Shown: positions 11,125-21,591, numbered from the stretch's first letter. The stretch is DNA of 64,000 bases from VAZQ01 sp963756715 (GCA_963756715.1 CAVWOV010000001.1:8441-72440); one strand, 5' to 3'. A program made the numbers and translations. Notes: a model not told the origin generated them from the sequence alone.

Positions 11125-12177
11125 TTGACAGCGCGAAATTTTCTGCCTGTTATTGCGGGGCTCATCACGTGTGCCTTGATCGCACCCGCGAAGGCCGGCG
11201 TCGACCGGCCGCCGCAGTTCGTCGTAATGGCGTTCGACAATTGCACCGAGCTCGATCGTTGGCAGGATCTCACTGAATTCGCCGCCGCGATGAACCGGGA
11301 TGGCGACCGCCTCCACTTCACGTTCTTCGTCAGCGGGATCAACTACATCGCCGACGCCAGCCGCAACATCTATGAAGGGCCGCACCAGCGCCGCGGAACG
11401 TCGCGGATCAATTTCGGTGGCTCGCCGGAGGATATTCGGCGCCGCGTCGATTACGTCAACGGGCTCTATCGCGCCGGCCACGAGATCGGCTCGCACGCGA
11501 TCGGGCATTTCAACGGCAAGTCCTGGTCGACGAGCGACTGGGACAAGGAGTTCCGCGCCTACGGCGATCTCGTCCGCAATGTCGGGCCGAACAATGGGCT
11601 CGATGACCTCAAGCTCGCGTTTGCGCCGTCCGAAGTGATTGGCTTCCGGGCACCTTATCTGGCCAAGGGCGCCGCGCTCTATCCGGCGCTGCGCAGCAAT
11701 GGCTTTCGTTACGACACCAGCGGCGACGGCGGCGCCGACGAATGGCCGGCCAGGATCGACGGCATCTGGCGCTTCAATCTAGCCCGCTTGAAGCTGCAGG
11801 GGACCGGCCGGAACCTGCTGTCGATGGACTACAACTTCTTCGTCGCGCAAGGCCGCAGCACGAGCGATCCGCGCCGCATCGACTCGCTGCGCGAGCAGAT
11901 GCTCGCGACCTACCTGCATTACTTCAAAACCAATTACGCCGGGAATCGCGCGCCCCTGCACATCGGCCATCACTTCTTCGCCTTTCACAACGGCGCCTAT
12001 AATGAAGCGCTGAAGTCCTTCGCGCGCGCCGTCTGCGGGCTGCCGGAAGTCCGTTGTGTCAGCTACGCGAAGCTTGCGGACTTCATGGACCAGCAGAACT
12101 CCGCGACGCTGGCCGCCTACCGCAAGGGCGACTTCGCCCGCGCCGCCACGCCGCCGTTGAGCGTAGCTGCGCGGTAA
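11125..12177 (+). CDS. Exported polysaccharide deacetylase family protein
   Basis: A 350-residue protein with an N-terminal signal peptide (hydrophobic core NFLPVIAGLITCALIAPAKA). NodB-homology features: VVMAFDN near the start of the mature part (the position of the catalytic Asp), GHEIGSHAIGHFNG (metal His), GFRAPYL (Arg-Pro motif) and HIGHHFFAFHNGAY (distal His). It probably removes N-acetyl groups from an extracytoplasmic polysaccharide; substrate unknown. Start is TTG at 11125. It converges with the Ada-like gene with no spacer. Confidence 0.85.
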   Translation: MTARNFLPVIAGLITCALIAPAKAGVDRPPQFVVMAFDNCTELDRWQDLTEFAAAMNRDGDRLHFTFFVSGINYIADASRNIYEGPHQRRGTSRINFGGSPEDIRRRVDYVNGLYRAGHEIGSHAIGHFNGKSWSTSDWDKEFRAYGDLVRNVGPNNGLDDLKLAFAPSEVIGFRAPYLAKGAALYPALRSNGFRYDTSGDGGADEWPARIDGIWRFNLARLKLQGTGRNLLSMDYNFFVAQGRSTSDPRRIDSLREQMLATYLHYFKTNYAGNRAPLHIGHHFFAFHNGAYNEALKSFARAVCGLPEVRCVSYAKLADFMDQQNSATLAAYRKGDFARAATPPLSVAAR

Positions 12178-13074
12178 CTACGCCGCGTCGACCTGCCCGG
12201 CCTCCCAGCCCAGCATCGCGCGCTTGCGCGTGAGGCCCCAGTGATAGCCGGTGATGTCGCCGCTCTTGCCGAGCACGCGGTGGCACGGCACCACGAACGA
12301 CACCGGATTCTTGCCGACCGCCGCGCCGACGGCGCGGGAGGCCGCGGGCTTCTCGATCTTCGCGGCGATATCCGAGTAGGTGGTGGCGCAGCCCATCGGG
12401 ATTTTCAGCAACGTCTCCCACACCCGCACCTCGAAATCGGTGCCGATCAGCACGACCCGCAACGGCCGGTCCGGACGCCATTGCTTGCTGTCGAAGATGC
12501 GCTGCGCGAGCGGCGCGGTGCGGGCGCTGTCCTCGACATAGGACGCTCGCCGCCAGCGGCCGCGCATGTCGGCGAGCGCCGCCTTCTCCTCGCCCGGATC
12601 CGCGAAGGCGAGGCCGGCGAGCCCGCGGTCGGTCGCCATCACCAGCGCGGTGCCGAACGGCGAAGGATGGAAGCCGTAGGAGACCGTCAATCCGGAGCCG
12701 CCGGTTTTCCATTCGCCCGGCGACATTGCTTCGTGCGTGACGAACAGGTCGTGCAGCCGGCCGGGGCCGGAAAGCCCGACCTCGAATGCGGCGTCGAGCA
12801 CGCTCGCCGAATCGCGCAACAGGCGCCGGGCGTGGTCGAGCGTCAGCGCCTGCAGGAATGCTTTCGGCGTAAGCCCGGCCCAGCGCCGAAACAGGTGATG
12901 CAATTCGGTGGCGCTGACGCCGGCGGCCTGTGCGATCGCGTCGGTTTCGGGCTGCGCGCGCCAGTGCTCGGAAATGTACACGATGGCGCGGCGGACGATG
13001 TCGTAGTCTGCGGCCGTGCAGGCGAGTGGCACGGCGTCGGGAATGCGGTCGGGTGAGAGCATGGAAGCCTCCAT
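12178..13074 (-). CDS. Ada-like AraC/methylated-DNA-protein cysteine methyltransferase
   Basis: Two-domain DNA-alkylation repair protein of 298 residues. The N-terminal AraC-type helix-turn-helix (about residues 20-110: AAGVSATELHHLFRRWAG, LTPKAFLQALTLDHARRLL) is followed by the O6-alkylguanine transferase domain with the active-site motif VVPCHRVLGKSGDITGYHWG. It transfers the alkyl group to that Cys. The N-terminal zinc/phosphotriester domain of E. coli Ada is absent. I start at ATG 13074 (MEASMLSP); the open frame upstream is low-complexity arginine-rich and not convincing. Confidence 0.92.
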   Translation of the reverse strand: MEASMLSPDRIPDAVPLACTAADYDIVRRAIVYISEHWRAQPETDAIAQAAGVSATELHHLFRRWAGLTPKAFLQALTLDHARRLLRDSASVLDAAFEVGLSGPGRLHDLFVTHEAMSPGEWKTGGSGLTVSYGFHPSPFGTALVMATDRGLAGLAFADPGEEKAALADMRGRWRRASYVEDSARTAPLAQRIFDSKQWRPDRPLRVVLIGTDFEVRVWETLLKIPMGCATTYSDIAAKIEKPAASRAVGAAVGKNPVSFVVPCHRVLGKSGDITGYHWGLTRKRAMLGWEAGQVDAA

Positions 13075-13162
13075 CTGTTGCTCTCCATCTAGGCCGCTGA
13101 CATGACAGCGCCCACCCGATTTCTGCCGGTTCTCGTTACGCGAGACGGCCGGGCAAATGGCG

Positions 13163-13681
13163 CTATTCGAACACCGTCCGCGTCGGTCCGCGCTTTGCTT
13201 CGCCGAGCGCCGCGCTGAGCGCTGATGCGAAGCTCGCCTTCTCGTCCGCGCCGAGAAAGCCCGCAATCGCGACCCGCCGCCCACGCGAGACCAGGAACAG
13301 CCGCTCGATGCCGTACTCGGCATGCACCACGCGGTCGAGCTGTACCCAGAGCGGGTTGAGCGTCCATTCCCGGATCCGGCCGTGGTGGGTCACCTTCCGG
13401 ACCGTCAATTCCGACGGCGTCACCGTGACCAGCTCGTAGGCCTTGCCGCGGCGGTAGTTCACCCGGAACGCCCAGTAGACCAGCAGCACTTCCAGGCCGC
13501 AAAAGCCGAACACCGGCCAGGCACCCCTCAGCACGAAATACATGCCGATCATGAAGCTGAGGCTGCCCAGCACCAGCATGAAAATGCGAAAGCCGCGCGG
13601 GCTCAGCGAGCGCTGCGGCGTGAGGACAGCGGAAAATATGGTGGGTTCCGGAGGCTGTTCGTTGTCGGGTCGCATGATCAC
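13163..13681 (-). CDS. DUF2244 membrane protein
   Basis: A 172-residue protein with two adjacent transmembrane segments (GFRIFMLVLGSLSFMIGMYF and an alternating hydrophobic stretch to EVLLVYWAF, residues about 30-72), followed by a soluble domain with YELVTVTPSELTV and GIERLFLVSRGRRVAIAGFL. This matches the DUF2244 family of proteobacterial inner-membrane proteins, whose function is unknown; in alphaproteobacteria such genes often sit beside nth, as here (divergent, 16 bp apart). Confidence 0.85.
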   Translation of the reverse strand: MIMRPDNEQPPEPTIFSAVLTPQRSLSPRGFRIFMLVLGSLSFMIGMYFVLRGAWPVFGFCGLEVLLVYWAFRVNYRRGKAYELVTVTPSELTVRKVTHHGRIREWTLNPLWVQLDRVVHAEYGIERLFLVSRGRRVAIAGFLGADEKASFASALSAALGEAKRGPTRTVFE

Positions 13682-13697
13682 AGACTATACCTGAACA

Positions 13698-14504
13698 ATG
13701 GCGCGCAAAACACCTCGGAAAGCGGTTCGCGGAGCGGTCCGCAAGGCGCCGCTCCGGACCGCGGAAGGCCTGCGCAAGGCGCGAGCCGGGACGGCCGCGA
13801 AAATCAAAGGAGCCGGGCAGCGTCGCAAGGCCGACCTGAAAGCCATTGCCGCCGCGGTGCCGCAGTGGACAACCGCCGAGATCGCGGAAGCGTTCCGCCG
13901 CTTCCAAGCCGCGAACGCCGAGCCCAAGGGCGAGCTTCACTACGTCAATCCGTTCACGCTCCTGGTCGCGGTCGTGCTGTCGGCGCAGGCGACCGATGCC
14001 GGGGTCAACAAGGCGACCCCGGCGCTTTTCGCCGCCGCCGACACGCCGGCGAAAATGGCCGCGCTCGGCGAGGCGCGGGTGCAGGACCTGATCAAGACCA
14101 TCGGGCTGTTCCGCACCAAGGCGAAGAACGTGGTCGCGCTATCGCACAAGCTCGTCGCCGAGCACGGCGGCGAGGTGCCGAAGAGCCGCGAGGCGCTTGA
14201 AGCGCTGCCCGGCGTCGGGCGCAAGACCGCAAACGTTGTGCTCAACATCGCCTTCGGCGAGCCGACCATCGCGGTCGATACCCACATCTTCCGCATCGGC
14301 AACCGCACCGGAATGGCGCCCGGCAAGACGCCTTTCGATGTGGAGATGAAGCTCGACGAAGTGGTGCCGGCGAAATACAAGCTCCACGCCCACCACTGGC
14401 TGATCCTGCACGGGCGCTATGTGTGCCTCGCGCGTCGCCCGTTGTGCGAGACATGCATCATCGCCGATCTGTGCAAATGGCCGGGCAAGACCGTCAACCC
14501 GTAG
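13698..14504 (+). CDS. nth: Endonuclease III
   Basis: Base-excision repair DNA glycosylase/AP lyase for oxidised pyrimidines. The helix-hairpin-helix motif is EALPGVGRKTANVVLNIAFG with the catalytic Lys in GRKTAN and the catalytic Asp in VDTHIFRIGNRTG. The C-terminal 4Fe-4S cluster ligands are CLARRPLCETCIIADLC (C-x6-C-x2-C-x5-C). The 268-residue length includes an approximately 45-residue Lys/Arg/Ala-rich N-terminal extension (residues 1-48) that may aid DNA binding. Confidence 0.97.
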   Translation: MARKTPRKAVRGAVRKAPLRTAEGLRKARAGTAAKIKGAGQRRKADLKAIAAAVPQWTTAEIAEAFRRFQAANAEPKGELHYVNPFTLLVAVVLSAQATDAGVNKATPALFAAADTPAKMAALGEARVQDLIKTIGLFRTKAKNVVALSHKLVAEHGGEVPKSREALEALPGVGRKTANVVLNIAFGEPTIAVDTHIFRIGNRTGMAPGKTPFDVEMKLDEVVPAKYKLHAHHWLILHGRYVCLARRPLCETCIIADLCKWPGKTVNP

Positions 14505-14558
14505 CGCACCTTCCGTCACGTTCGGACCTGCTGGCGCCCGGTTTTGCCGTCACCTAAC

Positions 14559-16142
14559 ATGCCGACGCGACTCGGAGTGGCTCGCATGGCTCTTTCCGTG
14601 GGCAAGATTGCCGCCGGCGCGCTGGTGATCGTCGTGTCATTCGCCGGCGCATTTGTGGTGATGAATCTGCTGTCGCCGGGCGGGAGTACCCGCCAGCCGG
14701 CGCTGGTCGAGGTGCCGACACTGCGGCCGCTCGCGCGCAGCTCGGTGATTGTGACGCCGACCGCCATCGCGCTCACCGCCATCCGCGACGCCATGGAGCA
14801 GGCTGCGCCGAAGAATCTCACCGGCAAGCGTGCCGACCCGGCGCCGCAATTGCTGACCGGTGCGGAAATCGGCTGGGACGTCACGCGCGGTCCGCTGACC
14901 GTGGTTGGCGGTTCCGACGCGCTTTCGGTCTCGACGCCGCTCAACGGCACCTTGCGCGCCACCGGCCAGTTTTCGAACAAGGCCGGCGACCTGAGCGGCC
15001 TGATCGGCAATCTGTTGAACCAGAACTTCGGCCAGAACGACCGGCGCGGGACGGACAACAAGCTCGATCAGCGCGCCAATATCCGCGGCAGCATCACGAT
15101 GACGTCGCGTCCGCAGATTATTCCGTCGTGGCGGATCGAGCCGAATCTTTCCGCGGAAGTCTCGCTCTCGGACGCCAGCATGTCGCTCATGGGCTTCCGG
15201 CTCAATCTTGCCCAGGACATCAAGCCGTTGCTCGACCGCAACGTCAGCGAACAAGTCAGCGAATTGCAGGCCAAGGTGCGCGACGATCCGTTCCTTGAAA
15301 CGATCGCGCGCCACGAATGGACCAAGATGTGCCGCTCGCTCCCGCTCGGCCAAGCGGCGAACGGCATGCCGGATTTGTGGTTGGAAATTCGCCCCGTACG
15401 GGCGTTCGCGGCGCAACCGCGCACCGATCAGACGACGATCACGCTCACGATGGGCGTCGAGGCCGAGACCCGTATCGTTCCCGCCGAGACCAAGCCGAGT
15501 TGCCCATTCCCTGCGCAGCTTGAGATCGTTCCGCAATTGGAACAGGGGCGCGTCAACCTCGCGGTGCCGATCGATGTGCCCTTTACGGAGCTCAACCGGA
15601 TTCTGGAGACGCAACTCAAGGGCAGGAGCTTTCCGGAGGACGGGCGCGGCGCGCTCGCGGTCAATGTCCGCGGCGTGAGCGTCGCGGCATCGGGCGACCG
15701 ACTGCTGATCTCGTTGCGCGTCAAGGCTAACGAGACCAAAAGTTGGTTCGGATTCGGCGCCGAGGCGACCGTTTACGTGTGGGGCCGGCCGGTGCTCGAC
15801 AACGAGCGCCAGACGCTTCGGCTTGCCGACATCGCGCTCGACGTCGAGTCTCAGGCGGCATTCGGTATCCTGGGAGCAGCCGCGCGGGCGACGATGCCGT
15901 ATCTGGAGCGGGCGGTAGCTGAAAGCGCCGTTGTCGACCTCCGTCCGTTGCTGCAGAACGCGCGCCGCAGCATCGAAACGGCGCTTGGCGATTTTCGTCG
16001 GGCCGGCGACGGCGTGCGGGTCGATGCGGCCGTCACCGGGCTGCGGCTTGCAGGTGTGGCGTTCGACGCCAAGACGCTGCGGGTGATCGCCGAGGCGGAT
16101 GGCACCGTCAACGTGGCGGTGACGGCTTTGCGATTGCAATAG
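14559..16142 (+). CDS. DUF4403 family membrane-anchored protein
   Basis: A 527-residue protein with one N-terminal membrane anchor (KIAAGALVIVVSFAGAFVVM) and a large extracytoplasmic beta-rich region resembling DUF4403 (lipid-binding TULIP-like fold suspected for the family; role unknown). Conserved-looking segments are PLNGTLRATGQF and PIDVPFTELNRILETQLKG. I favour ATG 14559; ATG 14586 (MALSVGK) is also possible, and an upstream TTG at 14544 is less likely. It is convergent with the EI24-like gene. Confidence 0.7.
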   Translation: MPTRLGVARMALSVGKIAAGALVIVVSFAGAFVVMNLLSPGGSTRQPALVEVPTLRPLARSSVIVTPTAIALTAIRDAMEQAAPKNLTGKRADPAPQLLTGAEIGWDVTRGPLTVVGGSDALSVSTPLNGTLRATGQFSNKAGDLSGLIGNLLNQNFGQNDRRGTDNKLDQRANIRGSITMTSRPQIIPSWRIEPNLSAEVSLSDASMSLMGFRLNLAQDIKPLLDRNVSEQVSELQAKVRDDPFLETIARHEWTKMCRSLPLGQAANGMPDLWLEIRPVRAFAAQPRTDQTTITLTMGVEAETRIVPAETKPSCPFPAQLEIVPQLEQGRVNLAVPIDVPFTELNRILETQLKGRSFPEDGRGALAVNVRGVSVAASGDRLLISLRVKANETKSWFGFGAEATVYVWGRPVLDNERQTLRLADIALDVESQAAFGILGAAARATMPYLERAVAESAVVDLRPLLQNARRSIETALGDFRRAGDGVRVDAAVTGLRLAGVAFDAKTLRVIAEADGTVNVAVTALRLQ

Positions 16143-16165
16143 ACTTGCCGGCTGAACGCGATCTT

Positions 16166-16897
16166 TCAGTATCCCGGCATCGTGGCGATCTGCGGCCGCG
16201 ACAATCGCTTATGCACGTGCACCATCAGCGCCATGCCGAACAGCGGCGTGGCGAGATTGACGATCGGAATCGACACGAAGGCGGCGATCAGCAAGCCGGC
16301 GACGAAGACCGTGCTCTGGTTTGCCTTGCGCATCGCCTTGGCTTCGGCCGGCGGCCGATAGCGCATGGCGGCAAGCTCGAAATATTCCCGGCTCAGCAGG
16401 TAGGCGGTCGCGATGAAGAACAGCACCAATCCGAAGCCCGCGAACAGCAGGAACGGCACGGCCAGGAGATAGACCAGCACAGACAGCGACGCGGCCTTCA
16501 AGCCGATCAACAGGGACGGGACCATCGGTAGCGGCACACCGGTTGGCTCGTCGGGATATTCGGTGCGTTCGACTTCCAGCGCAATCTCGTCGACGAAAAA
16601 GCTCGCGACCAGCGCGGTGACGGCCGGCATCAGGAACACCGCGCCGACGACAATGCCGAGTCCAGCCGCGATCGACAGTATCCAGGCGAGGATCGTAAGC
16701 GGCATGTGTGCGCTCGTGCCGAGTACGCTCTCGGCCCAGCCTTCGCCCGCATCGGCAAACCAGATCAGGACCCGGTGCAAGCCGAAACCGATCAGCGCGA
16801 TCAGCACGAGCGCGAAGCCGACGGATTTCAACAGCACCGCGCGGAACGGCGGCGAAAACATCTGGGTCAGCGCCCTGACGGCGGCGTCGAGCATCAT
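16166..16897 (-). CDS. EI24/CysZ-like integral membrane protein
   Basis: A 243-residue polytopic protein with about four to six hydrophobic helices (FALVLIALIGFGLHRVLIWF, LTILAWILSIAAGLGIVVGA, VYLLAVPFLLFAGFGLVLFF, STVFVAGLLIAAFVSIPIVN). ATAYLLSREYFELAAMRY and NLATPLFGMALMVHVHKRL match the EI24/CysZ family. CysZ imports sulfate, but most alphaproteobacterial members are uncharacterised and there are no cysteine-biosynthesis neighbours here. Start ATG 16897 (MMLDAAVRA) with 16894 as alternative. Confidence 0.8.
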   Translation of the reverse strand: MMLDAAVRALTQMFSPPFRAVLLKSVGFALVLIALIGFGLHRVLIWFADAGEGWAESVLGTSAHMPLTILAWILSIAAGLGIVVGAVFLMPAVTALVASFFVDEIALEVERTEYPDEPTGVPLPMVPSLLIGLKAASLSVLVYLLAVPFLLFAGFGLVLFFIATAYLLSREYFELAAMRYRPPAEAKAMRKANQSTVFVAGLLIAAFVSIPIVNLATPLFGMALMVHVHKRLSRPQIATMPGY

Positions 16898-17096
16898 GGT
16901 CCTCCGCGCAATCCGGCAGAGGTAGCCATCGCGACCGTGTGACACAAGCCCGCACGGGTCCGGCAGGCGAACGCCGAAGCATCCAATTTTGACCGCAGGA
17001 ACGGCTGGGGCATCACCGGATGTTGAAGCAAAAGATTTGCCGGAACTCCGCCATTCCGGCATGGTGCGGGCGGTCAAAGCCCAACATCTGGATCCG

Positions 17097-18473
17097 ATGA
17101 AACGTCTGACTCGCCGGTCGTTCCTTGCCGCATCCGCCGCCCTCGGCGCGGGGCCGGCGTTCGGTGCGCCGCGGCGGCGCCCGACGCCGGAGAAGCCCGA
17201 GGAAACCGGGCCGCCGCGTTCCGGCAATGTCGATATCGTCGTCGTCGGCGCCGGCGCTGCCGGGATCGCGGCCGCGCGCCGGCTCTCGGCTTCGCGCGGC
17301 CTGCGTTATGTCGTGCTCGAAGCGACCGGCCAAATGGGCGGCCGCTGCATCACCGACACCAAAACGTTCGGCGTGCCCTACGATCGCGGCGCGCACTGGA
17401 TTCATGCCGCCGATATCAATCCGCTGGCGCGGCTGGGAGCGCCGACCGCATTGGATGTCTATCCGGCTCCGCCCGGACAGCGCATGCGTATCGGCCGGCG
17501 GTTCGCGCGCGAAGGCGAACTGGAAGATTTTCTCGCGAGCCTCGTGCGCACCAATCACGCCATCGCGACGGCGGCACGCGGCAAAGCCGACCTCCCGGTC
17601 GACAAAGTGCTGCCCAAGGACCTGGGCGAGTGGCAACAGACCATCGAGTTCGTGCTTGGACCGTTCGCGTGCGGCAAGGACCTGCATGAAATCTCGACGG
17701 TCGATCTGTCCCGTTCGGTTGATCGCGACAATAATGCGTTCTGCCGGCAGGGATTGGGTACGCTGCTGGCGAGCTTCATGCCGCCCGACGTGCTGCTGAC
17801 CAATATGCCGGTGGACCGGATCGAATGGTGGGGCCGCGGCCCGATCGAAGTTCAATCGAACCGCACGCAGTACCGGGCGCGCGCCGTCATCGTCACCGCC
17901 TCCACCAACGTGCTGCTGTCCGACAAGATCAAGTTCCAGCCCAATCTTCCCAAGGGCTACCTCGAAGCCGCCAGCAAGCTCAAGCTCGGCAGCTACGACC
18001 ACATCGCGCTCGAGTTGCCGGATAATCCATTGGGGCTTCGGGCCGATGAGATGTCCTTCGAGAAGGCCGACAATCGCCAGACCGCCTCGATCTTCGGCAA
18101 CATGCTGGGCAGCCCGGTCTGCATGGTCGATGTGGCGGGAAGCTTCGGCCGCGAACTTTCCGCCAAAGGCGAAGCCGCGATGATCGACTTCGCGCTCACC
18201 TGGCTGAGCGGCCTTTACGGCGTCGACATGAAATCGATCGTCAAGCGCACCCATGCGACGCGCTGGAACGAGGCGCCGTGGGTGATGGGCGCCATCTCGG
18301 CTGCTGCTCCCGGCGCCCAGCCGTCCCGCAAGGTGCTGATGGAGCCGCTGAGAAACCGTCTCTTCCTGGCCGGCGAGGCCGCGCACGAAACGCTGTGGGG
18401 CACGGTCGGCGGCGCCTGGGAATCCGGCGAGCGCGCCGCGGAATTAGCGCTGCGGTCACTCGGCCGTCGATGA
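17097..18473 (+). CDS. Tat-exported FAD-dependent amine oxidase-like protein
   Basis: A 458-residue flavoprotein. The N-terminus MKRLTRRSFLAASAALGAG is a twin-arginine signal (TRRSFLA), implying folded export to the periplasm. The dinucleotide-binding motif is IVVVGAGAAGIAAARRLSAS, then VLEATGQMGGRCIT and DRGAHWIH typical of the monoamine oxidase superfamily. The C-terminal FAD motif is LFLAGEAAHETLWGTVGGAW. Substrate unknown (amine or polyamine by homology). I start at 17097 because the Tat motif begins there. Its stop overlaps the next ATG (ATGA). Confidence 0.88.
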   Translation: MKRLTRRSFLAASAALGAGPAFGAPRRRPTPEKPEETGPPRSGNVDIVVVGAGAAGIAAARRLSASRGLRYVVLEATGQMGGRCITDTKTFGVPYDRGAHWIHAADINPLARLGAPTALDVYPAPPGQRMRIGRRFAREGELEDFLASLVRTNHAIATAARGKADLPVDKVLPKDLGEWQQTIEFVLGPFACGKDLHEISTVDLSRSVDRDNNAFCRQGLGTLLASFMPPDVLLTNMPVDRIEWWGRGPIEVQSNRTQYRARAVIVTASTNVLLSDKIKFQPNLPKGYLEAASKLKLGSYDHIALELPDNPLGLRADEMSFEKADNRQTASIFGNMLGSPVCMVDVAGSFGRELSAKGEAAMIDFALTWLSGLYGVDMKSIVKRTHATRWNEAPWVMGAISAAAPGAQPSRKVLMEPLRNRLFLAGEAAHETLWGTVGGAWESGERAAELALRSLGRR

Positions 18474-19127
18474 CCGCACGGCCGAAAGCGCTGATCGCCT
18501 GGTCGAGCGGCAAGGACAGCGCCTGGGCGCTGCACGAGATGCGCCGCAGCGGCGACTGCGAGATCGTCGGCGCGCTCACCACCGTCACCGATACGTTCCG
18601 CCGCGTCAGCATGCATGGCGTGCGCGAGGAACTGCTGATGGCGCAGCTTGCGGCCGCCGGGCTTCCGCCGGTGCTCGTGCACATTCCCTATCCGTGTCCG
18701 AACGAGGTCTACGAGGCGCGCATGGCGGCGGCGCTGGCGGACGCGAAAGCAGACCGGCGTGAGCCGCATCGTGTTCGGCGATCTGTTTCTGCAGGACATC
18801 CGCAAGTATCGCGAGGACAAGCTCGCCGGCACCGGCATCGCGCCGCTGTTCCCGCTGTGGGAGCGGCCGACCGCCGCGCTCGCACGTGAGATGATCGCCG
18901 CCGGGGTCGAGACCTATCTGGCCTGCATCGACCTCAAGCAATTGCCGAAGGCGTTCGCCGGACGCCGCTTCGACGAAGCGCTGCTCGCGGAGTTGCCGGC
19001 CGGTGCCGACCCATGCGGCGAGAACGGCGAATTTCATTCCTTCGTCGCGGCCGGCCCGATGCTGTCGCGGCGCATTCCGGTCGCGGTCGGCGAGACCGTC
19101 GAGCGCGACGGGTTTGCGTATGCGTGA
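18470..19127 (+). CDS. Dph6-like adenine nucleotide alpha-hydrolase / ATP-pyrophosphatase (frameshifted)
   Basis: PP-loop ATPase family related to diphthine-ammonia ligase (MJ0570-type). The PP-loop is LIAWSSGKDSAWALHEM, then VHIPYPCPNEVYEARM. After one extra base near 18755 the frame continues RIVFGDLFLQDIRKYREDKL, PLFPLWERPT and the terminal domain GADPCGENGEFHSFVAAGPM. Corrected length is about 218 residues. Bacteria lack diphthamide, so the real substrate is unknown; a nucleotide or thiolation role is possible. Coupled to the upstream oxidase by an ATGA overlap. Confidence 0.82.
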
Positions 19128-19163
19128 CTCTCGATGCCAAGCCGAGCATTGAACGTCGGGACA

Positions 19164-21591
19164 TTAACCCGCGCAGCACGCCGCCGGTGCGCTTGCCGAC
19201 CTCGGCGACGATCTTGGCGCCGACCGCGTCGATCTCCTGGTCGGTCATGGTCTTGTCGCGCGGCTGCAAGCGTCACCGCGATGGCGATCGACTTCTTGCC
19301 CGGGTCGATGCCCTTGCCCTCATAGACGTCGAACACCGTCGACGTCGGTGATCAGCTTGCGGTCGACGCTCTGCGTCGCGCGCAGGATGTCGCCGGCCTT
19401 GACGGCGCGATCGACCACGAAGGCGAAATCGCGCTCGACCGGCTGGAACGGCGACAGCTCAAGCACCGGCTTGGCCCGCGTCGCCTTCGCCTTGGGCTCG
19501 GGAATCTTCTCCAGGATCACCTCGAAGCCGACCAGCGGGCCCTCGGCCTTGAGCGCCTCCAAGCACGCGCGGATGCAGTTCGCCGAAATGGCCGAGCACG
19601 TTCTGCGGGCCGATCTGAATCGTGCCGCTGCGGCCCGGATGAAACCAGGCGGGGCCGCCCGGCACGATCTGCATCGCCGCCGACCGGCGCGCCCGCCGCC
19701 GCCAGCACCGCGAGCGCATCGGCCTTGGCGTCGAACGCATCGACCTCCTGGACCGGGCTCGACCAGTGGCGGCCGCTGCCGTTCGCCTTGGCGAGCGCGC
19801 GCCGCACGCCGCTTGCGGCGGTCGCACTGGTCCTGCGGCCGGTCGCCGCGAAAGATCTGCCCGACCTCGAACAGCGCCACGTCGGAGAAGCCGCGGTCGG
19901 CGTTGCGCTGCGCGGCCGCCAGCAGGCCGGGCAGCAGGCTCGGCCGCATGTCCGACAGATCGGACGGCGATCGGATTGGCGAGCGCCAGTTCGGGCTTGG
20001 CGCCGCCGAACAGTTCGGCCTGCGGCTTGGCGAACGAACGACCAGGTCACCGCCTCGACCATGCCGCGCGCCGCCAGCGCGCGCTTGGCCTTGCGGGTGC
20101 GCATCTGGATCGACGTGAGGATCGGCTTGCGCGGCGCGTCGCCGCGATCGAACGGCGTCGCCGGAACGCGGTCGACGCCGAGGATGCGCACGATCTCCTC
20201 GACGATGTCGGCCTTGCCGTGCACGTCGGGACGCCAGGACGGCACCGTGATCTTCAGCGTCTCGCCCTGCCCCGCAACGCCGAAGCCCAGCCGCTCCAGC
20301 ACGCGCTTGACCTCGGGCAGGCTGGCGCTGAGCCCGGCGAGCCGCGGCACTTCGGCCAGCGGAAAATCGATCACGTGCTTCGGCGTCTCGACCTTGCCGG
20401 CCACCGTGACGGCCGACGGCGTGCCGCCGCACAGGTCGAGCACCATCTGGGTGGCGAGTTCCAGCCCCGGCAGCATGAAGTCCGGATCGACGCCGCGCTC
20501 GAAGCGATAGCGCGCGTCCGAATTGATGCCGAGCTTGCGGCCGGTCTGCGCGATGTTGAGCGGCTCCCACAGCGCCGATTCGATCAGCACGTCGGTGGTC
20601 GTCTCCGAGCAGCCCGAGGCTTCGCCGCCCATGATGCCGGCGAGCGACTCGACGCCGTTGCCGTCGGCGATCACGCAGATGGTGTCGTCGAGCGTGTAGG
20701 TCTTGCCGTCGAGCGCCAGCAGGCGTCTCGCCTGGCCTTGGCGCGGCGGACCGTGAGGTTGCCGTGCACCTTGGCGGCGTCGAACACATGCAGCGGCCGG
20801 CCGCGGTCGTAGGTCATGTAGTTGGTGATATCGACCAGCGCGTTGATCGGCCGCAGCCCGATCGACTTGAGCCGGCGCTGCAGCCACTCGGGCGACGGGC
20901 CGTTCTTCACGCCGCGCACCAGCCGCAGCCCGAACGCCGGGCACAGCGACGGCGTCGCGCCGAAGTCGAGCGTCACCTTCACCGGGCACGGGAACGTGCC
21001 TTCGACCGGCGCGATGGCCGGGTCCTTGAACGTGCCCATGTCGGCGGCGGCGAGATCGCGCGCGATGCCGTGCACGCCGGTGCAGTCCGGGCGGTTCGGC
21101 GTCAGGTTGATCTCGATCACCGGATCGTCGAGGCCCGCCCATTTGGCGTAGTTGGCGCCGAGCGGCGCATCGGCCGGCAGGTCGATGATGCCCTCGTGGT
21201 CGTCGGAAATCTTCAGCTCGAATTCGGACACCAGCATGCCGCGGCTTTCGACGCCGCGGATCTTGCCGATGCCGAGCGTGATGTCCTTGCCGGGGATGTA
21301 GGCGCCGGGCGGCACGAACACGCTGGTCATGCCGGTGCGCGCATTGGGCGCGCCGCAGACCACCTGCACCGGATCGCCGGTGCCGGTATCGACCATGCAG
21401 ACGCGCAGCCGGTCGGCGTTCGGGTGCTGCTCGGCGGAGATCACGCGCGCGATGGTGAACGGCGCCAGCGCCTTGCCCTGGTCGTCGACGTGCTCGACCT
21501 CGAGCCCGATCATGGTGAGCTTGTCGACGATCTTGTCGAGCGGCGCGTCGGTGTCGAGATGCTCCTTGAGCCAGGAGAGGGTGAATTTCAT
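19164..21591 (-). CDS. pheT: Phenylalanyl-tRNA synthetase beta subunit (about ten frameshifts)
   Basis: Beta subunit of the (alpha-beta)2 enzyme that charges tRNA-Phe; it carries the editing and tRNA-binding domains. Start ATG 21591: MKFTLSWLKEHLDTDAPLDK. Recognisable pieces are the EMAP-like tRNA-binding domain (AEQHPNADRLRVCMVDTG), the B3/4 editing domain (LLALDGKTYTLDDTICVIAD, GGEASGCSETTTDVL), YRFERGVDP, the catalytic-like core and the C-terminal anticodon-binding domain ending KRTGGVLRG. Tracking frames down the gene gives ten net single-base insertions; removing them yields about 805 residues with TAA at 19164-19166, normal for the family. Two are localised: an extra G in CGCCAAGGCC and an extra C in GAGACGCCTGC near 20730. 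Confidence 0.95.

Noticed and set aside
12083..12712. 209-codon minus-strand frame beside the Ada-like gene
   Set aside because: Out-of-frame shadow of the methyltransferase domain; residues are an Arg-rich translation of the same DNA.
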